A stretch of DNA of 64,000 bases, taken from positions 688,821-752,820 of the forward strand of contig NZ_CP061297.1 of NCBI RefSeq assembly GCF_018687575.1, given 5' to 3'. Shown here piece after piece: positions 11,159-22,256 of this stretch; position 1 is the stretch's first letter; each line of letters begins with the position of its first letter. The translations under genes were made by a program, and so were the position numbers. The DNA is from Polynucleobacter asymbioticus (lineage in GTDB: Bacteria > Pseudomonadota > Gammaproteobacteria > Burkholderiales > Burkholderiaceae). The notes below the pieces were generated by a model. The model worked only from the letters and a program-made list of their open reading frames with translations. It searched no databases and was not told the origin of the DNA.

Positions 11159-13219
11159 ATGCAATTGACCTTAACTCTTCCTGTTCTCTGCGCAATCCCG
11201 CTGGCGCCGTTGTTTGGCTCTGCGATTGCCGGACTTTTTGGTACCAAACTAGGCGGCAATCGTATTGGGCAGGGCGCTTGCCAGTTTGTTACTATTTTGG
11301 GCGTCACGATTGCTTTTGTTCTATCTTGCTTTGTGCTTGTGCAGGTAATGGATGGCTTCTATTTCAATGGCACCGTATATCGCTGGATGCAATTAGGTGA
11401 ACTCAATCTAGATATTGGCTTTTTAATTGATCCGCTGACAGCTACCATGATGTGTGTAGTGACCTTCGTTTCTTTAATGGTCCACATTTACACCATTGGT
11501 TATATGCAGGGTGAAGCAGGTTACAACCGCTTCTTCTCCTACATCTCACTCTTTACTTTCGCGATGTTGATGTTGGTAATGAGTAATAACCTTCTACAAC
11601 TCTTCTTTGGTTGGGAAGCAGTGGGCGTAGTGTCTTATTTATTGATTGGCTTCTACTATGAGCGCCAGTCTGCTGTGTTTGCAAACATGAAGGCCTTCTT
11701 GGTTAACCGGGTTGGTGACTTTGGCTTCATTCTGGGTATTGGTTTGCTATTGGCTAGCACTGGCTCCATGAACTACGATGTGATCTTTGCTCAGAACACA
11801 GCACTTGCTGCACAAACATTACCAGGCACTAGCTGGAATTTAGTTACCGTAGCGTGTATCTGCCTCTTTATTGGCGCAATGGGTAAATCAGCCCAGTTCC
11901 CGTTACATGTTTGGTTGCCAGACTCAATGGAAGGCCCAACTCCAATTTCTGCATTGATTCACGCTGCAACGATGGTGACTGCCGGCATCTTTATGGTGTC
12001 ACGTATGTCCCCGCTGTTTGAGTTATCCGATGCAGCCTTGAGCTTCATTCTGGTGATTGGCTCAATTACAGCTCTGTTTATGGGCTTCCTAGGTATAGTT
12101 CAGACCGACATCAAGCGGGTAGTAGCTTACTCAACACTGTCTCAGTTGGGTTATATGACTGTAGCTTTGGGCGTATCAGCTTATCCAATTGCCATCTTCC
12201 ATCTGATGACCCATGCATTCTTCAAGGCTCTCTTATTCCTTGCTGCGGGAAGTGTGATTTTGGGTATGCATCATGAGCAAGATATGCGCAAGATGGGTGG
12301 TCTCTGGAAATACATGCCAATCACTTGCCTAATGATGTTGTTGGGTAACCTTGCATTGGTCGGTACGCCATTCTTCTCTGGCTTTTACTCAAAAGACTCC
12401 ATCATTGAAGCGGTAGCAGCTAGCCATATTCCAGGCGCAGGCTTTGCGTACTTCGCAGTCATGGCCAGCGTCTTTGTAACCGCTCTGTACTCCTTCCGCT
12501 TGTACTTCTATGTATTCCACGGTAAAGCCCGTTGGGGACATGAAGACGCGCATGCACATGATCATCATCATGACCATGCGGAGCAGGGCGATGATCATGC
12601 GCATCACGGTTTGGCTCCCGGCCAAAAGCCGCATGAGTCTCCATTTGTTGTGACCTTACCATTGATCTTGCTGGCGATTCCTTCGGTCATCATCGGTTAC
12701 TACACCATTACGCCTTTGTTGTTTGGTACCTATTTTGGCGATTCTATTTTTGTCGACATTGGTAAGCATCCAGCTATGAAAGAGCTAGCTGAAGAGTTCC
12801 ATGGTCCGATTGCTATGGCAATGCATTCATTAACCTCGCCAGTATTGCTATTGGTTGTCCTTGGCATACTGACTGCAGCGATTGGCTACCTCTGGGCACC
12901 GAAGTTGCCTGGTGTTGTGGCGCAAGCATTTGCTCCCATTAAGAAGCTCTTGGATAACAAATACTATCTTGACGATTTAAATCAAGTGGTGTTCTCCAAA
13001 GGCTTGCTGTGGATCGGTGGCGTCTTGTGGCATCGCGGTGATCAACAGGCTATTGATGGCTTCTTGGTTAACGGCAGTGCACATGCAGTAGGGCGCTTTT
13101 CTGCGGTGATTCGCCATTTGCAATCCGGTTATCTTTATCACTATGCCTTCGCAATGATTGCGGGCTTGGCGGTATTGTTAGCTTGGGTTTTATACGCTTA
13201 CCTGCCTTTTGTTCGCTAG
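11159..13219 (+). CDS. nuoL: NADH-quinone oxidoreductase subunit L
   Basis: Distal antiporter-like proton-pumping subunit, 686 residues with about 16 transmembrane helices. Visible landmarks are FFGWEAVGVVSYLLIGF with the conserved glutamate, GKSAQFPLHVWLPDSMEGPTPISALIHAATMV, and the lateral helix at the C terminus. I chose ATG 11159 rather than GTG 11156, which would overlap the nuoK stop. A cytoplasm- or periplasm-facing loop at about residues 461-483 is exceptionally histidine-rich (see findings). Confidence 0.96.
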   Translation: MQLTLTLPVLCAIPLAPLFGSAIAGLFGTKLGGNRIGQGACQFVTILGVTIAFVLSCFVLVQVMDGFYFNGTVYRWMQLGELNLDIGFLIDPLTATMMCVVTFVSLMVHIYTIGYMQGEAGYNRFFSYISLFTFAMLMLVMSNNLLQLFFGWEAVGVVSYLLIGFYYERQSAVFANMKAFLVNRVGDFGFILGIGLLLASTGSMNYDVIFAQNTALAAQTLPGTSWNLVTVACICLFIGAMGKSAQFPLHVWLPDSMEGPTPISALIHAATMVTAGIFMVSRMSPLFELSDAALSFILVIGSITALFMGFLGIVQTDIKRVVAYSTLSQLGYMTVALGVSAYPIAIFHLMTHAFFKALLFLAAGSVILGMHHEQDMRKMGGLWKYMPITCLMMLLGNLALVGTPFFSGFYSKDSIIEAVAASHIPGAGFAYFAVMASVFVTALYSFRLYFYVFHGKARWGHEDAHAHDHHHDHAEQGDDHAHHGLAPGQKPHESPFVVTLPLILLAIPSVIIGYYTITPLLFGTYFGDSIFVDIGKHPAMKELAEEFHGPIAMAMHSLTSPVLLLVVLGILTAAIGYLWAPKLPGVVAQAFAPIKKLLDNKYYLDDLNQVVFSKGLLWIGGVLWHRGDQQAIDGFLVNGSAHAVGRFSAVIRHLQSGYLYHYAFAMIAGLAVLLAWVLYAYLPFVR

Positions 13220-13243
13220 GCCTTTGTTACTTAAGTAGCCATC

Positions 13244-14710
13244 ATGATTCTTTCTTACGCCATTTGGATCCCGATTGTTTTCGGCATCATTATTTTGTTC
13301 TACGGTTCAGAGAGACCGACTGCTGGCGTTCGCTGGTTAGCTCTTTTTGGTGCCGTACTTGGCTTCATTGCAACACTGCCCTTGATCATTCATTTTGATA
13401 TTGCCAATCCTGGTATGCAGTTTGTTGAAAAGATTAGCTGGATTCCGCGTTACGACATTAACTATTACTTAGGTATCGACGGTATCTCTGTTTGGTTCAT
13501 TGTTCTAACTGCATTCATTAACATTTTTGTGGTGATTGCCGCATGGGAAGTAATCGATAAGAAGGTTTCCCAGTACATGGCTTCTTTCTTAATCCTTTCT
13601 GGATTAATGATTGGCGTATTTGCTGCTTTAGATGCTTTGCTGTTCTACGTATTCTTCGAAGCAACTTTGATCCCGATGTACATCATCATTGGTGTCTGGG
13701 GTGGCCATAACCGTATCTACGCAGCATTTAAATTCTTCCTGTACACCTTGCTTGGTTCATTACTCACTTTGATTGCCATGCTGTATCTGTACAACGTGAC
13801 CAATACCTTTGACATCTTGGCTTGGCATAATGCGCGCCTCGATATTGTTGAGCAAATACTCTTGTTCTTTGCTTTCTTCATGGCCTTTGCCGTTAAGGTG
13901 CCAATGTGGCCTTTACACACATGGTTGCCAGATGTTCACGTTGAAGCGCCAACTGGTGGTTCTGTAGTATTGGCTGCAATCATGTTGAAGTTGGGTGCTT
14001 ATGGTTTCTTGCGTTTCTCATTGCCAATAGCGCCTGATGCAAGTCAGTTCCTTGGCCCATTTGTGATCTTCTTGTCTTTGGTAGCGGTGATCTATGTTGG
14101 AGCAGTAGCCCTGGTTCAGAAAGATATGAAGAAGCTAGTTGCCTACTCATCAGTAGCGCATATGGGTTTTGTGACTCTTGGTTTCTTCCTGTTTAGCCCC
14201 CTTGGTATCGAGGGCGGTATTGTGCAGATGATTTCTCACGGCTTTGTAGCTGGCGCCATGTTCCTTTCTATTGGCGTGCTGTATGACCGTATGCATACCC
14301 GTCAGATTGCTGATTACGGTGGTGTTGTGCACCGTATGCCTGCCTTCACAGCCTTTGCGGTCTTGATGGCAATGGCAAACTGCGGTTTACCTGCTACTTC
14401 AGGATTCGTTGGTGAATTTATGGTCATTCTGGCAGCCGTGGATTATGACTTTGTGATTGGTATCCTAGCTGCAACTGCTTTGATTCTGGGTGCCGCTTAT
14501 TCCTTGTGGATGGTAAAGCGCGTATTTTTCGGTGTAATCACCAATCACCATGTTGAGGAACTAAAAGATCTCAACGCGCGTGAGTATTTCATGATGGCAG
14601 TTTTGTCCATTTGCGTGATTGGTATGGGCGTTTATCCAAAACCGTTTACCGACATCATTCATCCGTCTGTGATTAATCTGCTGCAGCATGTTGCTGTTAG
14701 CAAACTCTGA
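13244..14710 (+). CDS. nuoM: NADH-quinone oxidoreductase subunit M
   Basis: Second antiporter-like proton-pumping subunit (488 residues, about 14 helices). The conserved intramembrane glutamate is in YVFFEATLIPMYIIIGVWG, and the lysine-bearing segment FAVKVPMWPLHTWLPDVHVEAPTGGSV is intact, as is the second signature DMKKLVAYSSVAHMG. Lies 24 bases after nuoL and 10 before nuoN. Confidence 0.97.
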   Translation: MILSYAIWIPIVFGIIILFYGSERPTAGVRWLALFGAVLGFIATLPLIIHFDIANPGMQFVEKISWIPRYDINYYLGIDGISVWFIVLTAFINIFVVIAAWEVIDKKVSQYMASFLILSGLMIGVFAALDALLFYVFFEATLIPMYIIIGVWGGHNRIYAAFKFFLYTLLGSLLTLIAMLYLYNVTNTFDILAWHNARLDIVEQILLFFAFFMAFAVKVPMWPLHTWLPDVHVEAPTGGSVVLAAIMLKLGAYGFLRFSLPIAPDASQFLGPFVIFLSLVAVIYVGAVALVQKDMKKLVAYSSVAHMGFVTLGFFLFSPLGIEGGIVQMISHGFVAGAMFLSIGVLYDRMHTRQIADYGGVVHRMPAFTAFAVLMAMANCGLPATSGFVGEFMVILAAVDYDFVIGILAATALILGAAYSLWMVKRVFFGVITNHHVEELKDLNAREYFMMAVLSICVIGMGVYPKPFTDIIHPSVINLLQHVAVSKL

Positions 14711-14720
14711 GTAAAAGCTA

Positions 14721-16226
14721 ATGCAAGCATTTGACCTATACGCCGTCCTGCCGGAACTCGTTTTACTTGTAGTTGCCTGCCTCTTGCTGGTTGCTAGTGT
14801 TTACGTGCCAGAGCATCAGCCGGCAACACCTGGTGTTGAGCAAGATATTTTCCATACGCCACGCGGTGTTGGTTTTGTTTATTTCTTCACCATCATTTTG
14901 CTGGTGTATTTGATCTTTGCATTTGTGGGTCGTATCGGAGATGTATCCGTAGTTGCCATGAATGGCTTGTTTCAGTCTGACCCAATTTCAAACTTGCTAA
15001 AGGCCTGCTCATGTGGGGCTGTGTTGGTGAGCTTGATTTACTCAAAACAGTATCTGACTGATCGTGCGATGTTCCGCCCAGACTTCATTGTTTTGGCTTT
15101 GCTAGCTTTATTAGGGCAATGTGTATTGATTTCTGGCGCCAATCTGTTGACTCTGTATTTGGGTCTCGAACTGATGGCTTTGCCTACTTATGCTTTGGTA
15201 GCAATGCGTCATAACAATGCAAAGAGTGTTGAAGCGGGTGTGAAGTACTTCATCCTTGGTGCGTTGGCATCTGGTTTCTTGCTTTACGGTATGTCGATGT
15301 TGTACGGTGTAACTGGATCACTCGACTTAATCGAGATTTTCAGAACAGTTGCTGATCCTCGTGTGAATCACTTAGTCATGGCCTTTGGCTTGGTATTTAT
15401 TGTTTCTGGCCTAGCTTTCAAGTTAGGTGTTGTGCCATTCCATATGTGGGTTCCTGATGTATATCAAGGCGCACCAACAGCAGTGACATTGATGATTGCT
15501 GCAGCCCCGAAGATTGCAGCCTTTGCTTTGCTATTCCGCTTGCTCGTCAATACCTTGTTGCCACTTCTGGGTGACTGGCAGCCAATGTTGGTCTTGTTGG
15601 CCGTCTTGTCATTGGTAGTGGGTAACGTCACTGCGATTGCGCAAACCAATATGAAGCGTATGCTGGCCTACTCAGCGATTGCGCAGATGGGTTTTGTACT
15701 GCTAGGAATGTTGTCTGTATTCGATGATCATGCTTTTAGCGCTTCGATGTTCTATGCCATCACTTATGTGCTGACTACCTTAGGAAGCTTCGGCCTCCTG
15801 ATGATGTTGTCACGTAAAGGCCATGATTGCGAAACGATTGATGACCTCAAAGGCTTAAACAAGCGTCACCCTTGGTTTGCATTTATTGGTCTTGTCATGA
15901 TGTTCTCTTTGGCTGGTATTCCGCCAACGGTAGGCTTTGCTGCCAAGCTAGGTGTACTGGAGGCTTTGGTAGATGGCGGACATACCTTCTTGGCTGTTAT
16001 CGCTGTGATTGCATCTTTAATCGGTGCTTTCTACTACCTCAGAGTAGTAAAGGTGATGTACTTCGATGAGCCAAAAGAAGAGCACCCTGAAGAGATCTCT
16101 GGGTCTGGCTTTGCTCGCGGATTATTGAGTCTGAATGCGATATTTGTTCTGGCCTTGGGGATTTTCCCGGCTGGATTAATGACTGTTTGCTTGGATGCGA
16201 TGCGCCGTACCTTATTGGGTTCATAA
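14721..16226 (+). CDS. nuoN: NADH-quinone oxidoreductase subunit N
   Basis: Third antiporter-like subunit (501 residues, about 14 helices). It has [17 protein letters not shown] with the conserved glutamate and [21 protein letters not shown] with the lysine, plus [16 protein letters not shown]. It closes the nuo operon: a good intrinsic terminator follows 25 bases after the stop. No foreign genes are inserted in the operon. Confidence 0.97.
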   Translation: MQAFDLYAVLPELVLLVVACLLLVASVYVPEHQPATPGVEQDIFHTPRGVGFVYFFTIILLVYLIFAFVGRIGDVSVVAMNGLFQSDPISNLLKACSCGAVLVSLIYSKQYLTDRAMFRPDFIVLALLALLGQCVLISGANLLTLYLGLELMALPTYALVAMRHNNAKSVEAGVKYFILGALASGFLLYGMSMLYGVTGSLDLIEIFRTVADPRVNHLVMAFGLVFIVSGLAFKLGVVPFHMWVPDVYQGAPTAVTLMIAAAPKIAAFALLFRLLVNTLLPLLGDWQPMLVLLAVLSLVVGNVTAIAQTNMKRMLAYSAIAQMGFVLLGMLSVFDDHAFSASMFYAITYVLTTLGSFGLLMMLSRKGHDCETIDDLKGLNKRHPWFAFIGLVMMFSLAGIPPTVGFAAKLGVLEALVDGGHTFLAVIAVIASLIGAFYYLRVVKVMYFDEPKEEHPEEISGSGFARGLLSLNAIFVLALGIFPAGLMTVCLDAMRRTLLGS

Positions 16227-16251
16227 GTAAGCACTTGTAGTGGCTTGCGAC

Positions 16252-16284
16252 AAAGGCTCCGAATAGGGGCCTTTCTCTTTTCTG
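16252..16284 (+). terminator. intrinsic terminator of the nuo operon
   Basis: AAAGGCTCC (16252-16260) pairs with GGGGCCTTT (16266-16274), nine pairs with one G-U, around the loop GAATA. The tail CTCTTTTCTGT is T-rich. It lies between nuoN and the NUDIX gene. Confidence 0.75.
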
Positions 16285-16331
16285 TCATCTAGGTTTTGTA
16301 TGATGACTGTTCGATACATGAAAGACTACCT

Positions 16332-16934
16332 ATGACTGAAAAATCGTTTAAAGACCTGCCAATTGGCGATGCCCATTTAAAGGAAGAGCGTTTATCTGGC
16401 GAGGATATCTACGGCGGTATCTTTCTGAATATGAAGCGTGACCAGGTGAGCTTGCCGGATGGCAAGCAAGCGGTTCGCGAGTATTTGACGCATCCTGGAG
16501 CAGTTGCTATTTTGGCTATCTTGGATGATGGTCGAGTACTGATGGAGCGTCAATATCGTTACCCAGTAGCTAAAGCCTGTATTGAGATTCCTGCGGGTAA
16601 ATTAGAAATCGGTGAAGATCGATTGCTCTGTGCGCAGAGAGAGCTTGCAGAGGAGACAGGCTATTCTGCGAGCAAGTGGAGCTTTATTCGGCGCATCCAT
16701 CCTGTGATCTCTTACTCAACTGAATTTATCGACATCTATCTCGCGGAAGGTTTAGTCTCGGGTAAAAGCCATTTAGATGATGAAGAATTTTTAGATGTAT
16801 TTGCTGCCCCTCTAGAGCAATTATTGGATTGGGTGGAGCGGGGTGAGATTACGGACGTCAAGACGACGATTGCGACCTATTGGTTGGATCGTTATCGACG
16901 TGGCTTAGTCAGCCCAATGCCTATACCCAGTTAA
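16332..16934 (+). CDS. NUDIX hydrolase, ADP-ribose pyrophosphatase type
   Basis: Likely hydrolyses ADP-ribose or a related nucleoside diphosphate derivative in the cytoplasm. The complete NUDIX box is visible near residues 83-105: Gly, five residues, Glu, seven residues, then RELAEETGY, carrying the metal-binding glutamates. The 200-residue length and the upstream element GAVAILAILDDGRVLMERQYRYPV match the NudF/ADPRase branch. I chose ATG 16332 (MTEKSFKDLP); the frame is open upstream to ATG 16296, but the extra 12 residues overlap the region just after the terminator. Confidence 0.88.
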   Translation: MTEKSFKDLPIGDAHLKEERLSGEDIYGGIFLNMKRDQVSLPDGKQAVREYLTHPGAVAILAILDDGRVLMERQYRYPVAKACIEIPAGKLEIGEDRLLCAQRELAEETGYSASKWSFIRRIHPVISYSTEFIDIYLAEGLVSGKSHLDDEEFLDVFAAPLEQLLDWVERGEITDVKTTIATYWLDRYRRGLVSPMPIPS

Positions 16935-16995
16935 TTTCATAATCCATTTAAAATAGGGCTATTGAATTTGGTATTTTTGCCCCTATATAGGTCTT

Positions 16996-17523
16996 ATGAA
17001 AGTCTACAACCTCGCTTGCCCACTAGATCATCGCTTTGAGGGATGGTTTGCCTCTGAGGAGGATTGCCTTGCTCAGCAAGACAAGGGAATGCTGGCGTGC
17101 CCTATTTGCGATAGTACTGAGATTGCTCGGATGCCATCGGCACCACATATTGCCAAATCAAGCTCTAACAAGGTAGATCCAAGCTCAACCGAGCTCACTG
17201 TTGCCAGCCCGGCTGCAACAGACCAGGCGGGTATTGGTGGTGCCCTGAGTGGTGATGTGCTTGCCCTTACGGGCAGTGACCATTCTCAACTGGAGGCACA
17301 GGTACAGGCAGCCTTTTTAAAGGGTATGCGTGAGCTGATGGGGCGCTCTGAGGACGTTGGTAACTCTTTTGCCGAAGAGGCCAGAAAAATTCACTATAAG
17401 GAATCACCCGAGCGGAGTATTCGTGGTCAAACCACTCTTGACGAAGCTGAGTCCTTACGCGAAGAGGGTATTGAAGTGATGGCGATGCCAATGTTGCCGG
17501 CCTTTAAAAATACTCTGCAGTAG
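16996..17523 (+). CDS. DUF1178 family protein
   Basis: A 175-residue soluble protein of unknown function. The N terminus resembles a small zinc ribbon: CPLDHRFEGWF followed by CPICDS, giving paired cysteines. The middle is low in complexity (Ser/Ala/Thr) and the C terminus has AEEARKIHYKESPERSIRGQ, a segment typical of DUF1178. In relatives it often sits beside a NUDIX gene, as here. The role is not known. Confidence 0.85.
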   Translation: MKVYNLACPLDHRFEGWFASEEDCLAQQDKGMLACPICDSTEIARMPSAPHIAKSSSNKVDPSSTELTVASPAATDQAGIGGALSGDVLALTGSDHSQLEAQVQAAFLKGMRELMGRSEDVGNSFAEEARKIHYKESPERSIRGQTTLDEAESLREEGIEVMAMPMLPAFKNTLQ

Positions 17524-17538
17524 CCAGCTCCCGCCTAA

Positions 17539-18357
<819 letters not shown>

Positions 18358-18401
18358 GCATTCCTCATCAACACCTTAATCAGTAGTCGAAAGCCCGCCC
18401 T

Positions 18402-19055
18402 GTGACTTTTCTGGATATTCTTGCCCAGTTAGCTCAGGGCGTTTCTTATACGGTTGTAGTAACGCTAGTTTGCTCTATCACTGGCTTGATAGTGGGCTTA
18501 ACTGTTGCAAGTCTTCGTCGCCTAGATATCCCTTGGCTTACCCCCTTAATTGATTGCTATACCTATGTCTTTAGAGGTGTGCCAGTGTTAGTGCTCTTAT
18601 TCATGGTGTACTTTGGTTTGCCGGGTATTGGGTTTAAGGTTCCGCCTTTAATGGCTATGGCGCTCAGCCTGGGCCTTGTTGCTTCAGCCTATTTGGCCGA
18701 GGTATTTCGGGGTGCCTACAACTCGGTTGATCCTGCTGAAATCATAGCTGCCAAAGCCATGGGTATGACACGTATTCAGGTGCTGAGATTTATTGAGTTA
18801 CCTCAGATGTTGAGATTCTCCATTCCAGGCATGGTCAATGAGTTCACTTCAGTTTTAAAGTACTCACCATTCGCCTATACCGTGGGGATTCCAGAGATTA
18901 CTAAACAGGCTATGACATTAACTTCGACAACGCTGCGTGGCATAGAGGTCTATCTGGCTGTGGGCATCCTCTATTTTGTGATTTACCGAATTTGCTTAGC
19001 TGGTGTTCAGCTTTTAAGTAAGCGTTTTCAAATACCGGGAATGAGTCCAGCATGA
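18402..19055 (+). CDS. amino acid ABC transporter permease (HisM/GlnP type)
   Basis: Inner-membrane permease, 217 residues, about five helices. The ATPase-docking EAA loop is EIIAAKAMGMTRIQVLRFIELPQ near residues 115-137. It starts with GTG at 18402. The neighbouring second permease suggests a heterodimeric channel. A 19-codon ORF overlaps its stop as ATGA (19052-19111) and ends just after the ATPase start. Confidence 0.92.
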   Translation: MTFLDILAQLAQGVSYTVVVTLVCSITGLIVGLTVASLRRLDIPWLTPLIDCYTYVFRGVPVLVLLFMVYFGLPGIGFKVPPLMAMALSLGLVASAYLAEVFRGAYNSVDPAEIIAAKAMGMTRIQVLRFIELPQMLRFSIPGMVNEFTSVLKYSPFAYTVGIPEITKQAMTLTSTTLRGIEVYLAVGILYFVIYRICLAGVQLLSKRFQIPGMSPA

Positions 19056-19101
19056 GTACTAAGGTGGCTACCAACGTGACATTGCTAAATGAGGCAATTT
19101 C

Positions 19102-19833
19102 GTGGCATTAATTCAGGTACGGGACTTGGTCAAAGAGTTTGATGGGCAGACAGTTCTGTCCAATATCAATCTTGATCTGAATGAGGGTGACGTCCGCGTA
19201 TTAATGGGCGCCTCTGGTTCTGGTAAATCGACGTTATTACGTTGTCTCAATCGCCTAGTGGAGCCCACCTCAGGATCAATCGTTTTTCGGGGTAGGGAGG
19301 TACTAGCTCCTGATGTAGATGTGCGGGAGTTGCGCAAGCAAATTGGTTTCGTATTTCAGCAATTCGCTCTTTACAGTCATCTCACTGTTTTGGATAACGT
19401 CTCATTAGGTCTGCGCAAGCTGCATCAGATGGGTAAAGCAGAGGCCAAAGAAAAGGCCTTACTTGAGTTATCTCATTTTGAGATGACACCCCATCAGGAT
19501 AAATATCCCTCGCAACTTTCAGGAGGGCAGAAGCAGCGGGTTGCGATTGCAAGGGCGCTTGCGATGGATCCAGCAGTCTTAGTTCTGGATGAGCCTACTT
19601 CGGCTTTGGATCCCGTCATGTCTAGAGACGTGGCTGATCTGATTAATCGCTTACATAGCGAGGGCATCACCATGATCTGCGTTACGCATGATCTCAACTT
19701 AGCTCGCAATATTGCCGATACCGTGATGTTCTTAGATCGCGGCGTTATTCGTGCCGATGACCGGATTGATGTCTTAAGTCAACACTCTGATCCAGAAATT
19801 AAAGCCTTCTTTGGTTCGGAGGAGAAGCGTTAA
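19102..19833 (+). CDS. amino acid ABC transporter ATP-binding protein
   Basis: Cytoplasmic ATPase of the importer, 243 residues. Walker A is GASGSGKST, the signature is LSGGQKQRVAIARAL, Walker B is [12 protein letters not shown] and the switch histidine is in CVTHDLN. The GTG start at 19102 is supported by GAGG (19091-19094) seven bases upstream. Its TAA overlaps the ATG of the next permease by one base. Confidence 0.95.
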   Translation: MALIQVRDLVKEFDGQTVLSNINLDLNEGDVRVLMGASGSGKSTLLRCLNRLVEPTSGSIVFRGREVLAPDVDVRELRKQIGFVFQQFALYSHLTVLDNVSLGLRKLHQMGKAEAKEKALLELSHFEMTPHQDKYPSQLSGGQKQRVAIARALAMDPAVLVLDEPTSALDPVMSRDVADLINRLHSEGITMICVTHDLNLARNIADTVMFLDRGVIRADDRIDVLSQHSDPEIKAFFGSEEKR

Positions 19834-20498
19834 TGGGAGGGTGGCCATCCTTCATTCGTGATCTCACGGAGCAGATGCCCTTGATTTTGACGGGGCTAGT
19901 AAAGACCTTGCAATTAGCGGGCTTGATTAGTATTTCAGGATTGCTACTGGGTATTGTGGTGTTTTATCTCACGCTCAATAAAAATCAGTATGTGCGTAGC
20001 GCCATTAATTCTTATATCTCCTTCTTTATTGGAATGCCCTTAATCGTTTTATTATTCTTGATGTATTACGGCTTACCGCAGTGGGGCGTCAGACTTTCTC
20101 CATTCACAGTTGCTTTCATTGGTTTTACCTTCAATGTGGCCGCATATAACGCAGCTTATCTAACGACTGCCTTTAATGGTTTAGATAAGAGTCAGCTTGA
20201 GGCGGCAAGCGCTCAAGGCTTTAGTCCCTTGCAGATCTTTCGCTTAATTACCTTGCCGCAAGTCATTCGCCTTTCTATTCCAGCGCTCACCAATCAAGTG
20301 ATTGCTAACCTGAAAGATAGTTCAGTGGCATTCTTAATTCAGTACACCGAATTCTTTGCCCGCGTGCAGGAGTTAGCTGCAACCAACTTCCAATTCTTCA
20401 AGGCTTATTTTTTGGCTGCCTTGGTCTACCTAGCATTGGTATCCATCATTGTGCTGTTCGCGCGCGCAATTGAGAGGCGGTACTTTATCCCAGCTTGA
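19833..20498 (+). CDS. amino acid ABC transporter permease, second subunit
   Basis: Second membrane subunit, 221 residues, about five helices, with the EAA loop QLEAASAQGFSPLQIFRLITLPQ. It overlaps the ATPase stop as TAATG. With the first permease (18402-19055) it probably forms a heterodimer. The operon order (binding protein, permease, ATPase, permease) is common for glutamate/aspartate- or glutamine-type systems. Transcription ends at the hairpin 20532-20555. Confidence 0.92.
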   Translation: MGGWPSFIRDLTEQMPLILTGLVKTLQLAGLISISGLLLGIVVFYLTLNKNQYVRSAINSYISFFIGMPLIVLLFLMYYGLPQWGVRLSPFTVAFIGFTFNVAAYNAAYLTTAFNGLDKSQLEAASAQGFSPLQIFRLITLPQVIRLSIPALTNQVIANLKDSSVAFLIQYTEFFARVQELAATNFQFFKAYFLAALVYLALVSIIVLFARAIERRYFIPA

Positions 20499-20531
20499 TG
20501 TGCCAACTTAAACTCGAGTTGATGTTAAAAA

Positions 20532-20555
20532 AATAGCGACCCGAGGGTCGCTATT
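20532..20555. terminator. bidirectional intrinsic terminator
   Basis: AATAGCGACC (20532-20541) and GGTCGCTATT (20546-20555) form a perfect ten-pair stem around CGAG. Seven A precede or begin the stem on the plus strand, giving a U-tract for the minus-strand mmsA transcript; on the plus strand the tail GTTATT is weaker. It separates the convergent ABC operon and mmsA. Confidence 0.85.
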
Positions 20556-20585
20556 GTTATTGGCAGATGCTTGCCACTGTATCGA

Positions 20586-22106
20586 TTACTTCGAAGTGGG
20601 CATCACAAACTCTGCACCCTTAGCAATACTTTCAGGCCAGCGCTGCATCACACTCTTTTGCTTTGTATAGAAGCGAACGCCTTCTTTACCGTAGGCATGC
20701 ATATCGCCAAAGAGGGACTTCTTCCAACCGCCAAAGCCATGCCAAGCCATCGGCACTGGAATAGGGACGTTAATACCAACCATGCCGACCTGAACGCGGC
20801 GGGCAAATTCACGGGCAATATTGCCATCGCTCGTAAAGCACGCTACACCGTTTCCATACTCACAGGAGTTAACCAAATTCAATGCTTCAGTGAAGTTCGC
20901 TACGCGCAAGCAGGATAGAACTGGTCCGAAGATTTCTTCCAAATAGATCTTCATGTCTGGGGTCACGTTATCAAAGAGGGTGCCGCCGATAAAGAATCCG
21001 TTGTCATGGCCGGGTACTTTCAAGCCACGACCATCTACTAACAACTTTGCACCAGAAGCTACGCCACTCTCAATATAGCCAGTGATGCGCTCTAAAGCAG
21101 CTTTAGTAACGATGGGGCCCATTTCAGCATCGAGCTCCATACCGTTCTTCACTTTGAGTGTCTTGGTACGCTCAATCAGTTTTGGCATGATTTTTTCTGC
21201 AACATCACCAACCAAAACAGCTACTGAAATTGCCATGCAACGCTCGCCAGCTGAACCGTAGGCTGCACCAATCAAAGCATCAATGGTTTTATCGATGTCA
21301 GCATCGGGCATCACTACCATGTGGTTCTTGGCACCACCTAAAGCTTGGGAGCGCTTACCAAAGTGCGCGCAACGCTCATAGATGTAATTCGCAATTGGAG
21401 TGGAGCCGACAAAGCTGACAGCTTTGACATCCGGATTCTCGATCAAGGCATCCACGGCTTCTTTGTCACCCTGAACCACATTGAATACGCCATCAGGTAA
21501 ACCCGCTTCTTTTAAAAGCTTGGCCATCAATAAAGAGGCTGATGGATCTGTGGGGCTTGGCTTCAAAATGAAAGTGTTACCGCAGGCAATAGCGACTGGG
21601 AACATCCACATTGGAACCATCACTGGGAAGTTAAACGGTGTGACACCTGCAACTACGCCTAATGGCTGACGCATGACCCAGTTATCAATATCAGTAGATA
21701 CCTGCTCGGTGTAATCACCCTTGAGTAGTTCTGGAATACCAGTGGCAAATTCCACAATATCAATACCGCGAGTTACTTCGCCTTGCGCATCGGTAAATAC
21801 CTTGCCGTGTTCAGCGGTGATGATGGCGGCTAATTCATCGCGATGGGCATTGAGCAATTCAAGATACTTAAACATGATCCGTGCACGGCGAAGCGGGGAG
21901 GTTTGGCTCCAGCTCTCGAAAGCCTTTTGGGCAACTGCCACGGCAGCGTCCACCTCTTTGCGGCTAGCCAAGGCAACCCGTCTTGCGACAGCCCCTGTGG
22001 AGGGGTTAAATACATCGGCAAAACGACCGTCTTTTGGGTTGACGACAGTACCGCCAACAAAATGGCCAATATCTTCTTTTGATTCAAAGGCTTGTGGTGC
22101 ACTCAT
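20586..22106 (-). CDS. mmsA: CoA-acylating methylmalonate-semialdehyde dehydrogenase
   Basis: NAD-dependent aldehyde dehydrogenase that converts methylmalonate or malonate semialdehyde to propionyl- or acetyl-CoA, in valine, pyrimidine or inositol breakdown. The 506-residue protein has the ALDH cofactor region [12 protein letters not shown], the [15 protein letters not shown] loop, and the catalytic cysteine in [14 protein letters not shown]; the GERCMA context separates MmsA from other aldehyde dehydrogenases. Divergent from the old-yellow-enzyme gene across 150 bases that must hold both promoters. Confidence 0.92.
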   Translation of the reverse strand: MSAPQAFESKEDIGHFVGGTVVNPKDGRFADVFNPSTGAVARRVALASRKEVDAAVAVAQKAFESWSQTSPLRRARIMFKYLELLNAHRDELAAIITAEHGKVFTDAQGEVTRGIDIVEFATGIPELLKGDYTEQVSTDIDNWVMRQPLGVVAGVTPFNFPVMVPMWMFPVAIACGNTFILKPSPTDPSASLLMAKLLKEAGLPDGVFNVVQGDKEAVDALIENPDVKAVSFVGSTPIANYIYERCAHFGKRSQALGGAKNHMVVMPDADIDKTIDALIGAAYGSAGERCMAISVAVLVGDVAEKIMPKLIERTKTLKVKNGMELDAEMGPIVTKAALERITGYIESGVASGAKLLVDGRGLKVPGHDNGFFIGGTLFDNVTPDMKIYLEEIFGPVLSCLRVANFTEALNLVNSCEYGNGVACFTSDGNIAREFARRVQVGMVGINVPIPVPMAWHGFGGWKKSLFGDMHAYGKEGVRFYTKQKSVMQRWPESIAKGAEFVMPTSK

Positions 22107-22256
22107 AGTATTTTGCTTAATAATTTTTTACTAGTTTTAGGTTCAATAAACTTGTATTGCGAAGTAATCGCACAAGTTTATGGTCTCGTTTATCCTACTC
22201 CTTCTATTTTATCGCTTTCATCCCCATTACGCACCTCCGAATCTAAAGGTATTGAA

